Below are positions 1-5,638 of a stretch of 7,314 bases of DNA, one piece after another; position 1 is the first letter of the stretch; every line of letters starts with the position of its first letter. The notes under the pieces were generated by a model, which was not told where the DNA came from, searched no databases, and saw only the letters and a list, made by a program, of their open reading frames with translations. This stretch comes from Balneolales bacterium (lineage in GTDB: Bacteria > Bacteroidota > Rhodothermia > Balneolales > Natronogracilivirgulaceae). The DNA lies in NCBI GenBank assembly GCA_007131535.1, contig SLQI01000351.1, positions 1-7,314 on the forward strand, given 5' to 3'. The translations under genes were made by a program, and so were the position numbers.

Positions 1-38
1 ACTTCCTGCGCACGTGTGAACTGTTGCAGGGATCTCAT
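1..38 (-). CDS. Possible start of hemL (glutamate-1-semialdehyde 2,1-aminomutase), cut by the window edge
   Basis: A minus-strand frame begins with ATG at 38 and reads MRSLQQFTRAQEV to the window edge. This resembles the opening of glutamate-1-semialdehyde aminomutases, where a segment like 'LFxRAQEV' precedes the conserved PGGVNSPVR block; that block would lie outside the window. The enzyme is a PLP-dependent step of tetrapyrrole synthesis. An in-frame ATG at 62 would add eight residues (MIDRFHYS), and an in-frame TAA lies just upstream of it. I prefer the start at 38 because a promoter-like pair at 72-101 leaves a sensible leader for 38 but almost none for 62. Only about a dozen residues are visible, so the identity is a guess by pattern, and the reading frame itself could be chance. 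Confidence 0.35.
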   Translation of the reverse strand, partial: MRSLQQFTRAQE

Positions 39-71
39 TGAATAATGAAACCGATCAATCATATCAATTGT

Positions 72-101
72 GTTTTAGTTTGTTCCCGGCCTCTGAGTCA
101 A
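72..101 (-). promoter_or_regulatory. Candidate promoter for the left-edge gene
   Basis: On the minus strand TTGACT (96-101, five of six matches to a sigma70 -35 box) is followed 18 bp later by TAAAAC (72-77, four of six matches to TATAAT). It faces the partial frame starting at 38. The rest of the 39-281 gap holds no convincing frame, RNA gene or strong terminator; the sequence around 226-243 can form only a weak hairpin of about four base pairs. The match is modest and this lineage may not use the sigma70 consensus. Confidence 0.25.
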
Positions 102-281
102 AAGATGTGCCATGGTACCGGCGAAGGTGGGAATGCTATACCTCAAAGGTTCGCAAAAGGTGCCTGTAGAGCTGTTCGGGGTAAAATAGGATGGGTGAGA
201 AAAGAATTATCGGGCAAATGAGAAGTCCGTCAGACCGGCGGAAAGTTTTGCCAATCGAGGGAAATGCAGACCAGAATAAAG

Positions 282-1127
282 TTACTGTAGCGGGATAGTC
301 TCGATCAGAGTACCGTTTTTCCGTTGTTCCGGCTCGGACTCGGTGTGAAGCCGGACTTCAAGCTCTGTACTGGCTTGAAGCCGGTTGATATCCCATCCGG
401 TATAAAGTGAGTCGTCGTGCAGTCGGTCGATGGATTCAAGTATCAGCCAGTTTTCTTCATCATCATGAGGATGGTGCCAAATATGAAGATGTTCACCCGA
501 ATTGAGGCGGGCGTGCCGGGAGAGCAGGGCGTGGTCCAGGGATGCTCCATCTATGATAAAAAGCAGCGTACCGCTGCGATTCTCATCAAATGTGATATGG
601 TGGACCATCAGATTTTCACGGAATAATAAATCCTGCAGAAGGTCTTGCTGAAACTCTGCCATGGACAATTGTTCATCCAGCTGTAAAAGTTGCCGGTTGT
701 TTTGTTCAATCTGCCCGGCAAGCATTTCCGATTCCTGCTGAGATTGGTAGAGGCGCCATTGTTGAGCGACGAGAATAAAAATCAGAATGATCCCCAGGAT
801 CATAACCAGTCTCAGAAATCGGTGACGGATCTGTTGATCCTCGAATGCCGAATCACCGAGATCGGGAGGGGGTGGTTTTGGAGAAGTCTGAGATTGTAAG
901 TCGGGGGATTCAGTAAGAAAATCGCTTAGATTCTCACCGGAAGCAGCTTCGGGATCGTCAGGCGGTGTTTCGGTAGCTGAAAGGCCGGGCTCGAAAGCCT
1001 GCAACCTGCGCAGAGTCGAGATTACCGTTTTATCACCATTGGCAATGCGTTCCTCAAGCCATTTGCGATCTTCAGAGCTCAGACGGTCTTCAAGGTAATC
1101 CCTGCAAAGCTCCTCAAGACGAGCCAT
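282..1127 (-). CDS. RskA-like anti-sigma-factor-type membrane protein
   Basis: 281 aa, single-pass membrane protein. Residues 1-45 form a charged helical segment (EELCRDYLEDRLSSEDRKW) resembling the sigma-binding region of anti-sigma factors, but without the HxxxC zinc motif. Residues 50-98 are a Pro/Asp/Ser-rich linker, residues about 104-122 a transmembrane helix (LRLVMILGIILIFILVAQQW), and about 125-170 a Gln/Glu/Leu-rich probable coiled coil. Residues about 175-279 look like the extracytoplasmic beta-sandwich of RskA-type anti-sigma-K factors (pattern TLLFIIDG...LNSGEHLHIWH...LEVRLHTESE). That domain carries an unusual His cluster at 213-221 (HLHIWHHPH). Such proteins usually hold an ECF sigma factor at the membrane, but no sigma gene is in the window. 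It is the last gene of the dnaA cluster, 23 nt after the preceding stop, and begins with ATG. Architecture is clear; the anti-sigma function is inferred. Confidence 0.6.
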   Translation of the reverse strand: MARLEELCRDYLEDRLSSEDRKWLEERIANGDKTVISTLRRLQAFEPGLSATETPPDDPEAASGENLSDFLTESPDLQSQTSPKPPPPDLGDSAFEDQQIRHRFLRLVMILGIILIFILVAQQWRLYQSQQESEMLAGQIEQNNRQLLQLDEQLSMAEFQQDLLQDLLFRENLMVHHITFDENRSGTLLFIIDGASLDHALLSRHARLNSGEHLHIWHHPHDDEENWLILESIDRLHDDSLYTGWDINRLQASTELEVRLHTESEPEQRKNGTLIETIPLQ

Positions 1128-1150
1128 ATCCGAATGTGATTAAGTATGGG

Positions 1151-1375
1151 TTATGAAGAAGAGTTGCCGGTTTTTTTCGGGTCATCATATAGCTCTTCAT
1201 ATTCGGCTTCTTGAATGCCATCAAAACGGCTGCGACGCTGCCCGCGGGTAGTACTTCTGAAGTTTTGCCTGTGCTGAAAAGCCGGGTGACTCATAACCAG
1301 TGAGCGCCTGATTGCGAATCTAATGAACAGGTAGAGCAGGTAGATGAAAGCTATTATAAGGAACAGACGCAACAT
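1151..1375 (-). CDS. Small DUF4834-like membrane protein
   Basis: 74 aa. Residues 1-22 are one hydrophobic helix (MLRLFLIIAFIYLLYLFIRF), followed by a strongly basic stretch up to about residue 52 and an acidic patch near the end (EAEYEELYDDPKK). The layout of N-terminal helix, polar middle and an 'xYEExxDDxKK' tail resembles the DUF4834 family of small Bacteroidota proteins, whose function is unknown. The positive charges after the helix predict N-terminus out and the tail in the cytoplasm. It starts 6 nt after the deoxynucleoside kinase stop, so it is almost certainly co-transcribed with it. The family link is from memory of the pattern, not a search. Confidence 0.6.
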   Translation of the reverse strand: MLRLFLIIAFIYLLYLFIRFAIRRSLVMSHPAFQHRQNFRSTTRGQRRSRFDGIQEAEYEELYDDPKKTGNSSS

Positions 1376-1381
1376 GAAAAA

Positions 1382-2020
1382 CTAACTCGGTTTAAGGTGT
1401 ACTTGATTACTACGAAGTGGCTGCTCGAATATTTGATCCTCTATATAGTCGAGTTGTTGCGGGTTATTCACAAAGTCGATTTCAGTAGCATTCAGAATAA
1501 TCAGAGGAGCTTTGTTGAAATGGTGGAAAAAATGGTTATAGGCGTTCGTGAGCTCTTCCAGGTAGGATTTGCTGATTTCCTGTTCGTAAGACCGGCCCCG
1601 GTCCCGGATGTTTTGCATCAGCCGGTCTACACTTGATTGAATATAAACCACCAGATTGGGCCGTGCGGAAATACTGCTCATTATGTTATAGATAGAATCA
1701 TATAATGCGAGCTCATCGCCGCTGAGGTTCAGCCGCGCGAATATGCGATCTTTTTCAAACAGGTAATCTGAAATTACCAGATCATGGAACAGATCTTTAC
1801 TTTTCAGGTTCTGCTGCTGGCGAAACCGGCTTGAAAGAAATGCCAGCTGGGTTTGGAACGCGTAGCGCTCCGGATCTTTATAAAAACTGGGAAGGAATGG
1901 ATTTTCTTCAAACTCTTCCAGTACAAGCCGGGCTTTTCGGCGCTCGGCAAGCAGATGGGCCAGTGTGGTTTTCCCCGCTCCTATTACCCCTTCTATGGCT
2001 ATAAAATCATATTGATTCAT
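1382..2020 (-). CDS. Deoxynucleoside kinase (deoxyadenosine/deoxyguanosine kinase type)
   Basis: 212 aa, normal length for bacterial dNKs. It phosphorylates deoxynucleosides to dNMPs in cytoplasmic salvage. Visible motifs are the P-loop GVIGAGKTT (residues 11-19), the catalytic Glu region LEEFEENPF (34-42), the substrate-binding FQTQLAFLSSRF segment (55-66), SDYLFEKDRIFA (84-95) with the conserved Asp-Arg pair, and the LID RDRGRSYEQ (139-147) whose arginines contact phosphate. The strong match to dAK/dGK-type enzymes makes purine deoxynucleosides the likely substrates, but specificity cannot be read with certainty. The ATG start lies four residues before the first core strand. It sits 9 nt after folK and 6 nt before the next gene, inside the dnaA-folB-folK cluster. 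No Shine-Dalgarno sequence is seen. Confidence 0.9.
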   Translation of the reverse strand: MNQYDFIAIEGVIGAGKTTLAHLLAERRKARLVLEEFEENPFLPSFYKDPERYAFQTQLAFLSSRFRQQQNLKSKDLFHDLVISDYLFEKDRIFARLNLSGDELALYDSIYNIMSSISARPNLVVYIQSSVDRLMQNIRDRGRSYEQEISKSYLEELTNAYNHFFHHFNKAPLIILNATEIDFVNNPQQLDYIEDQIFEQPLRSNQVHLKPS

Positions 2021-2029
2021 GTCGGTAAT

Positions 2030-2518
2030 CTACCACTTTAAAGAAGTTTTGAAAACGCCTAATTCATCAGCTTCTGCAATCAACTGCTCGATGCCGGCTT
2101 GGCTTACCGGGTCAACCCAGTCCGGGCAGATTTCGGCAAGGGGGATCAGTACAAATTTCCGTTTGAAATAGGAAGGGTGGGGCAGGACTAACCGATCGGT
2201 TGAGAGTCGCACACCTTCATAATCGATCATATCGATATCAATTTCCCGATCGGTCCATTTACGGGCTTCAGGATCTCTGCCGCAATCAATTTCAAACTGT
2301 TTAAAAATGTCGAGCAATTCCAGTGCCGGCCGTTGTGAATGCATGAGAACAACGGCATTATAGTACATCTGGTCGGAGGGGCCGAGCGGCTCGGTTTCAT
2401 AGATGGACGAACAGATTAACTCCTTATCGGAAAGTCCGGCGAGCATGGTTTTGGCTTTACAAAGATAATGATGTCGATCGCCGAGGTTGGAACCAAGTGC
2501 AATTACTAAGCGGGCCAT
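2030..2518 (-). CDS. folK: 2-amino-4-hydroxy-6-hydroxymethyldihydropteridine diphosphokinase (HPPK)
   Basis: 162 aa. It transfers pyrophosphate from ATP to 6-hydroxymethyl-7,8-dihydropterin in folate synthesis. Visible are the N-terminal GSNLGDR (residues 9-15), the pterin-binding stretch YETEPLGPSDQMYYNAV (40-56), the ATP/Mg block RKWTDREIDIDM (86-97) with the metal-binding aspartates D94 and D96, and LPHPSYFKRKFVLIPLAEI (112-130). Length and motif order are standard. I chose ATG 2518 (MARLVIALGSN), because HPPKs begin directly with this strand; an in-frame ATG at 2527 would add only MYH. The start lies inside the end of folB (13-nt overlap), which suggests translational coupling, and the next gene follows after 9 nt. 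Confidence 0.95.
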   Translation of the reverse strand: MARLVIALGSNLGDRHHYLCKAKTMLAGLSDKELICSSIYETEPLGPSDQMYYNAVVLMHSQRPALELLDIFKQFEIDCGRDPEARKWTDREIDIDMIDYEGVRLSTDRLVLPHPSYFKRKFVLIPLAEICPDWVDPVSQAGIEQLIAEADELGVFKTSLKW

Positions 2519-2865
2519 GTGATACAAATTTCAGAATAATTACAAGGGCCGCCAAGATCGGGATTAAACTTTTTTACCGAAACCTCAACTTTTTCGGCGA
2601 TGTTGAATTCTTCATACAGCCGGCGCGCAATTTGAGTGGCCAGGTATTCTATCAGATCCACCCGCGGCCCGAGCATAACGGTCTTGATGATCGAATAGGC
2701 GGCAGCATAATCCAGCGTATCCTCTAACTTATCGGATTCGCCGGCTTTATTGGAACCCAGAGAAAACACGGCATCCACCTCAAAGTGGTTGCCGTGTTGC
2801 TTCTCGCGATCAAAAAAACCGTGGCGGGCGTTAAACTCAAGGCCGCGTAAGGCGAGTCTGGACAT
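2506..2865 (-). CDS. folB: Dihydroneopterin aldolase
   Basis: 119 aa, typical length. It converts 7,8-dihydroneopterin to 6-hydroxymethyl-7,8-dihydropterin and glycolaldehyde, which makes the substrate of the following gene, folK. Family features are LRGLEFNARHGFFDREK (residues 6-22) with the active-site Glu at 21, DYAAAY (52-57) with the conserved Tyr 53, LIEYLATQIA (71-80), and VSVKKFNPDLGG (95-106) with the catalytic Lys around 99. The start is ATG 2865 (MSRLALRG). A longer frame back to 2949 exists but would lie inside dnaA and add 28 residues unlike any FolB, so it is rejected. Only 1 nt separates this ATG from the dnaA stop, and the gene end overlaps folK by 13 nt, so the three are very probably co-translated. 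Confidence 0.95.
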   Translation of the reverse strand: MSRLALRGLEFNARHGFFDREKQHGNHFEVDAVFSLGSNKAGESDKLEDTLDYAAAYSIIKTVMLGPRVDLIEYLATQIARRLYEEFNIAEKVEVSVKKFNPDLGGPCNYSEICITWPA

Positions 2866-2866
2866 A

Positions 2867-4327
2867 TTATATGCTGGCAAGTTCGATTTGGTGACGTATG
2901 TCGTTAACGATTTGTTTGTGTTTCGGGCTGGTTTCCAGGCGCTCCTCAATGGTTGTTATAGCATGGATCACCGTAGAATGATCCCTGCCGCCAAAATGAA
3001 GACCAATGGTTTTCAGGCTTGATTTGGTCATCTGTTTGGCAAGATACATAGCAATCTGACGCGCTTCCACTATTTCCTGTTTTCGGGTTTTCTCCCGCAC
3101 CTTATTGGCTTCAATACCAAAATAATCACATACATGATCCTGGATGGTGTCGATGGAAATCTGCGCCTTGTTTTCCTTGATCATATCCTTGAGGATATTC
3201 TTGGCATGGCTCAGTTCCAGCCGATCTATACGCTGCAGAGATGCCGTCGCCAGCAGCTTGATAATCGCCCCTTCCAGCTCCCGTACACTGGTTTTGAAAT
3301 TATGAGCAATGAATTCAAAGATTTCATGATCAAACTCAATACCGTTATCGGAAGCTTTGCGCTCAAGAATGGCAAAACGTGTTTCGTATTCGGGTACCTG
3401 CAGGTCCGCCGAGAGCCCCCAGTTGAACCGGGAAATCAGACGCTCCTCAATATCGGGCACATCTTTGGGCGCCCGGTCGCTGCTCAGCACGATTTGTTTA
3501 CCATCCTGATGGAGTTTATTGAAGATATGAAAAAACTCCTCTTGCGTTTTTTCCTTGCCGCTGAAAAACTGTATATCGTCAACGATCAGAACATCGATAC
3601 TTCGGTAGAACATCGAAAATTCGCTGGCCCGGTTGTTTCGGATCGCATGGACGAATTCGTTGGTGAAACTCTCGGAAGAGATATACAGCACGGATTTCTC
3701 ATCGCCGCAATCGGCTTTTATTTTGTTCCCGATGCTTTGAATCAAATGAGTTTTACCGAGTCCCACCCCGCCATAGACAAAGAACGGGTTGAAGGAATTG
3801 GTGCCTGGATTTTCGGCAATGGCCATGGCCGCAGAACGAGCCAGCCGGTTGCAATCACCCTCAATAAAGCGTTCGAAAACATAATTGGAGTTCAGGTTCG
3901 ACTCCACTTTGGTTTTCTTAATGCCGGGAATAACAAAGGCATTCTGGATATTTCCCGGCTGGTACTGAGGGGATGAATTCAGGGTCTGCGGTTCATTGGT
4001 GGACGGACCGGATTGCTGCTGCGGTAGTTTTACTGATCGTTCATCATAATTATCGCTCCCTTTTTCAAGTACAACAGAATATTCAAGCTCTGCCTCAGCA
4101 CCGAGGATTCGCTTGATGGTATTGCGAAGCAGCCCGTAATAATACTGCTCCAGCCATTCGTACCAGAATTGCGAAGGCACCTGAATGGTTAACCTGTGCC
4201 CCTCCAGTTTGATCGGCTTTATCGGCTCAAACCATGATTTGTACTTCTGGTAGTTGATATTGTCTCTGATAATTTCGAGACACTCATTCCACACAGATTC
4301 GGCAGTATCGGCTTTTAGCGTACTCAC
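2867..4327 (-). CDS. dnaA: Chromosomal replication initiator protein DnaA
   Basis: 486 aa, complete. Domain I (residues about 9-85, WNECLEIIRDNINYQKYKSW) is the helicase-loading and oligomerisation domain. A Gln/Ser/Pro-rich linker follows to about 140. The AAA+ core holds Walker A GGVGLGKTH (186-194), Walker B VLIVDDIQFF (246-255), sensor 1 SSD (282-284), the box VII arginine finger RLISRFNWG (R300) and sensor 2 VRELEGAI (R349). Domain IV has the base-reading ARQ (R423) and the signature GGRDHSTVIHA (446-456). All key residues are present, so recognition of TTATCCACA is expected, and three perfect copies lie just upstream. The start is GTG at 4327: an in-frame TAA lies upstream with no other start codon between. 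AAAAGGAAT, about 12-20 nt before it, is the nearest thing to a ribosome-binding site. folB follows after 1 nt. Confidence 0.98.
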   Translation of the reverse strand: MSTLKADTAESVWNECLEIIRDNINYQKYKSWFEPIKPIKLEGHRLTIQVPSQFWYEWLEQYYYGLLRNTIKRILGAEAELEYSVVLEKGSDNYDERSVKLPQQQSGPSTNEPQTLNSSPQYQPGNIQNAFVIPGIKKTKVESNLNSNYVFERFIEGDCNRLARSAAMAIAENPGTNSFNPFFVYGGVGLGKTHLIQSIGNKIKADCGDEKSVLYISSESFTNEFVHAIRNNRASEFSMFYRSIDVLIVDDIQFFSGKEKTQEEFFHIFNKLHQDGKQIVLSSDRAPKDVPDIEERLISRFNWGLSADLQVPEYETRFAILERKASDNGIEFDHEIFEFIAHNFKTSVRELEGAIIKLLATASLQRIDRLELSHAKNILKDMIKENKAQISIDTIQDHVCDYFGIEANKVREKTRKQEIVEARQIAMYLAKQMTKSSLKTIGLHFGGRDHSTVIHAITTIEERLETSPKHKQIVNDIRHQIELASI

Positions 4328-4361
4328 GTTTATGCAGCTATTCCTTTTCTTTTATTGATAA

Positions 4362-4369
4362 CAAAAATA
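4362..4369 (-). promoter_or_regulatory. Weak alternative -7 element close to dnaA
   Basis: The minus strand reads TATTTTTG, an exact match to the Bacteroidota -7 pattern TAnnTTTG, about 35 nt before the dnaA GTG. No TTTG-like -33 element is found at the right distance, and the surroundings are so AT-rich that a chance match is likely. The better promoter candidate lies at 4451-4483. Confidence 0.2.
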
Positions 4370-4408
4370 TATAAAAAGTAAATCTTGACTTTTAGCTTCT
4401 TGTCACAG

Positions 4409-4417
4409 TTATCCACA
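4409..4417 (+). promoter_or_regulatory. DnaA box 1 (TTATCCACA)
   Basis: This is a perfect nine-base consensus DnaA box. It lies 82 bp from the dnaA start codon and inside the predicted dnaA leader, downstream of the promoter candidate at 4451-4483, so it could serve autorepression as well as origin binding. Confidence 0.85.
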
Positions 4418-4450
4418 CCCGTAGTGATCAAGCAAGTCGTGAACCCGAAG

Positions 4451-4483
4451 CAAAGATGATAAATTCAGGGTACTGTGTCAAAA
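4451..4483 (-). promoter_or_regulatory. dnaA: Candidate dnaA promoter, Bacteroidota type
   Basis: On the minus strand TTTTG (4479-4483) is followed after exactly 20 nt by CATCTTTG (4451-4458). This matches the Bacteroidota primary-sigma pattern TTTG-N19-21-TAnnTTTG at all but one defined position. The same -33 region also reads as a perfect TTGACA, but its TATCAT -10 partner would be only 14 bp away. Transcription would start near 4445, giving a leader of roughly 118 nt to the GTG. The promoter sits between DnaA boxes at 4409-4417 and 4509-4517, whose starts are 100 bp apart, so control of dnaA by its own product is plausible. Confidence 0.4.
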
Positions 4484-4508
4484 GGGTTAGGTGTTAGGGT
4501 TGCCTGAA

Positions 4509-4517
4509 TTATCCACA
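4509..4517 (+). promoter_or_regulatory. DnaA box 2 (TTATCCACA)
   Basis: This is a perfect consensus box, exactly 100 bp from box 1 and about 26 bp upstream of the -33 element of the dnaA promoter candidate. The orientation is the same as box 1. Confidence 0.85.
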
Positions 4518-4578
4518 TTGGTCATAACAACAAAATCGCATGAAATTCAGTAGGTTACAGGGTGTAACATGAATTATG

Positions 4579-4600
4579 TGTTAAGATAATGTTAAGTGAA
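4579..4600. repeat. 11-bp direct repeat in oriC
   Basis: Two adjacent 11-bp units read TGTTAAGATAA and TGTTAAGTGAA, identical in their first seven bases. The period of 11 bp puts both copies on the same face of the helix. It lies between DnaA boxes 2 and 3. It might be a low-affinity initiator or regulator site; function is unknown. Confidence 0.5.
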
Positions 4601-4672
4601 AATCAGGCCATTTTGGGCTGTTCTCAAGGATTTTGATGTGGGGAGACAGGCCTGAGAAAAGTTTTCGACAAG

Positions 4673-4681
4673 TTATCCACA
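4673..4681 (+). promoter_or_regulatory. DnaA box 3 (TTATCCACA)
   Basis: This is a perfect consensus box, 156 bp beyond box 2 and nearest to prmC. It is followed directly by a short GC-rich block (TTTCGCGGC) and then an AT-rich stretch, which makes it the best candidate for the box that starts origin opening. Confidence 0.85.
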
Positions 4682-4712
4682 TTTCGCGGCATGGTATAAA
4701 TAACTTATTAAG
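4682..4712 (+). other. Candidate DNA-unwinding element with DnaA-trio-like steps
   Basis: After DnaA box 3 the plus strand reads TTTCGCGGCATG, then GTATAAATAACTTATTAAG. The order of box, GC-rich block and AT-rich triplets matches the basal unwinding layout described for Bacillus subtilis. Triplets GTA-TAA-ATA fit the trio pattern N(A/T)(A/G); the next ones (ACT, TAT) do not, so the run is short. An alternative unwinding site is the AT-rich block at about 4340-4385 beside dnaA. Confidence 0.35.
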
Positions 4713-4753
4713 AGACGGACTTAACTGCTAATTTTGCAAGCGTTTATAATCTA

Positions 4754-5614
4754 TCAGCGGCGAAATTTCGCACGTAAAAAACGAGGGGCATTTTCGTAAT
4801 CGTGGATAATTTCAGCTTCCCGGCCATCATCATTGAAAAGGGGGAGAATCGAAGTGTGGTACCGGCTGTTCAGCTCAGCATAGAGGGTGCCCTGCGGCTT
4901 CAGGAGCTTTTTCCCCAATTCAGATATATGGCTATAAGTTTGTTCAACTTTATCGGAATATAAGGCAGGGCGGGGTTCATACTCTCTCACTTGAGGATCC
5001 AGCTCCCTGTACTCATCTTCCGGAATGTAAGGCGGGTTGGATACAATTATGTCAAAAGCCGGAAGTTGATTCCAGGTTTCAGGTTCTGTGAAATCGGCTT
5101 TAATCCAATTTAGTTCTACCCCATTTAAATTAGCATTGGACCGGGCTGTTTCAATAGCTTCGGGAGAGTTGTCCATACCGGTTATTTCCCAACCAGGGCG
5201 CTCATACTTTAAAGCAATCGCGATGCATCCGGAGCCGGTGCCTACGTCGAGCACCTTTAAATCGTGCTGAGGATGTTCGCGAAGTATATGCTCGGTCAGT
5301 TGTTCCGTTTCAGGCCGTGGGATAAGCACACCGGGTTTAACACCGATCCGGCAGTTATAAAAATCCGTGTAACCGGTTATATATTGAAGCGGTTCATGCG
5401 ATGCCCGGCGTTTAACCAGAGGACGCAAGGAATCTAACTCCTGTTGAGTTAAAGGCCGGTCGTATTGCATATAAAGATCAAGACGGCGAATCCCCAGAAC
5501 TTCCGCGAGCAACCATTCAATACTTAGGCGTGGCGAGGGTATAGATTTCTCACGAAAATAATCGGTTGCCCAGTTTAACATCCGGACAACGGTCCAGTCC
5601 TGATCTTTGCTCAT
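4754..5614 (-). CDS. prmC: Peptide chain release factor N5-glutamine methyltransferase
   Basis: 286 aa, normal length and complete (PrmC/HemK family). It methylates the glutamine of the GGQ motif in release factors RF1 and RF2 using S-adenosylmethionine. The N-terminal helical domain (about 1-75) ends in EPLQYITG (74-81). The Rossmann part begins with LIPRPETE (97-104), followed by SAM-binding VLDVGTGSGCIAIAL (121-135), the acidic strand end MDNS (147-150), and catalytic NPPY (193-196), which is the hallmark of this family. EPRPAL (213-218) follows. The late motif reads YAELNSRYH (245-253), lacking the Gly and Gln often seen there. The ATG start follows 24 nt after the upstream gene, suggesting co-transcription. 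Its 3' end points into oriC, with no strong terminator; only a five-base-pair TTAAG/CTTAA pair is seen near 4708-4724. Confidence 0.96.
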   Translation of the reverse strand: MSKDQDWTVVRMLNWATDYFREKSIPSPRLSIEWLLAEVLGIRRLDLYMQYDRPLTQQELDSLRPLVKRRASHEPLQYITGYTDFYNCRIGVKPGVLIPRPETEQLTEHILREHPQHDLKVLDVGTGSGCIAIALKYERPGWEITGMDNSPEAIETARSNANLNGVELNWIKADFTEPETWNQLPAFDIIVSNPPYIPEDEYRELDPQVREYEPRPALYSDKVEQTYSHISELGKKLLKPQGTLYAELNSRYHTSILPLFNDDGREAEIIHDYENAPRFLRAKFRR

Positions 5615-5638
5615 GTTGGTATTTAGCTGAAGCCGCTT

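Larger units (their letters stand above)
4328..4753. other. Probable chromosomal replication origin (oriC)
   Basis: This 426-bp gap between the end of prmC and the start of dnaA has no convincing frame on either strand. It holds three perfect TTATCCACA boxes, all in plus orientation, at 4409-4417, 4509-4517 and 4673-4681. AT-rich stretches flank them at about 4340-4385 and 4691-4712. There is also an 11-bp direct repeat (4579-4600), a G-rich tandem repeat (4484-4501), an 8-bp palindrome CAGGCCTG (4647-4654), and a weak inverted pair TTCTCA/TGAGAA (4621-4626, 4653-4658). A box cluster next to dnaA is the classical signature of a bacterial origin. dnaN is not next door, and prmC transcription points into the region. 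GC-skew inversion was not computed. Confidence 0.8.

Noticed and set aside
226..243. Hairpin after the RskA-like gene as a terminator
   Set aside because: The stem has only about four base pairs and no T-run follows on the minus strand.
417..899. Plus-strand frames of about 69 aa at 417-626 and 690-899
   Set aside because: Both are antisense to the RskA-like gene, with no signal peptide, family motif or promoter.
2866..2949. 28-residue N-terminal extension of folB
   Set aside because: It would overlap the end of dnaA and adds sequence unlike FolB; ATG 2865 gives the exact family N-terminus.
3134..3976. Long plus-strand open frame (280 aa) opposite dnaA
   Set aside because: It lies wholly antisense to the conserved AAA+ core of dnaA, has no recognisable domain, and its length follows from the codon use of dnaA.
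4400..4408. TTGTCACAG beside DnaA box 1 as a fourth DnaA box
   Set aside because: It has four mismatches to TTRTCCACA, too many even for a weak box.
4384..4412. Plus-strand TTGACT -35-like box in oriC
   Set aside because: It has no acceptable -10 at 16-18 bp, and no plus-strand gene follows.
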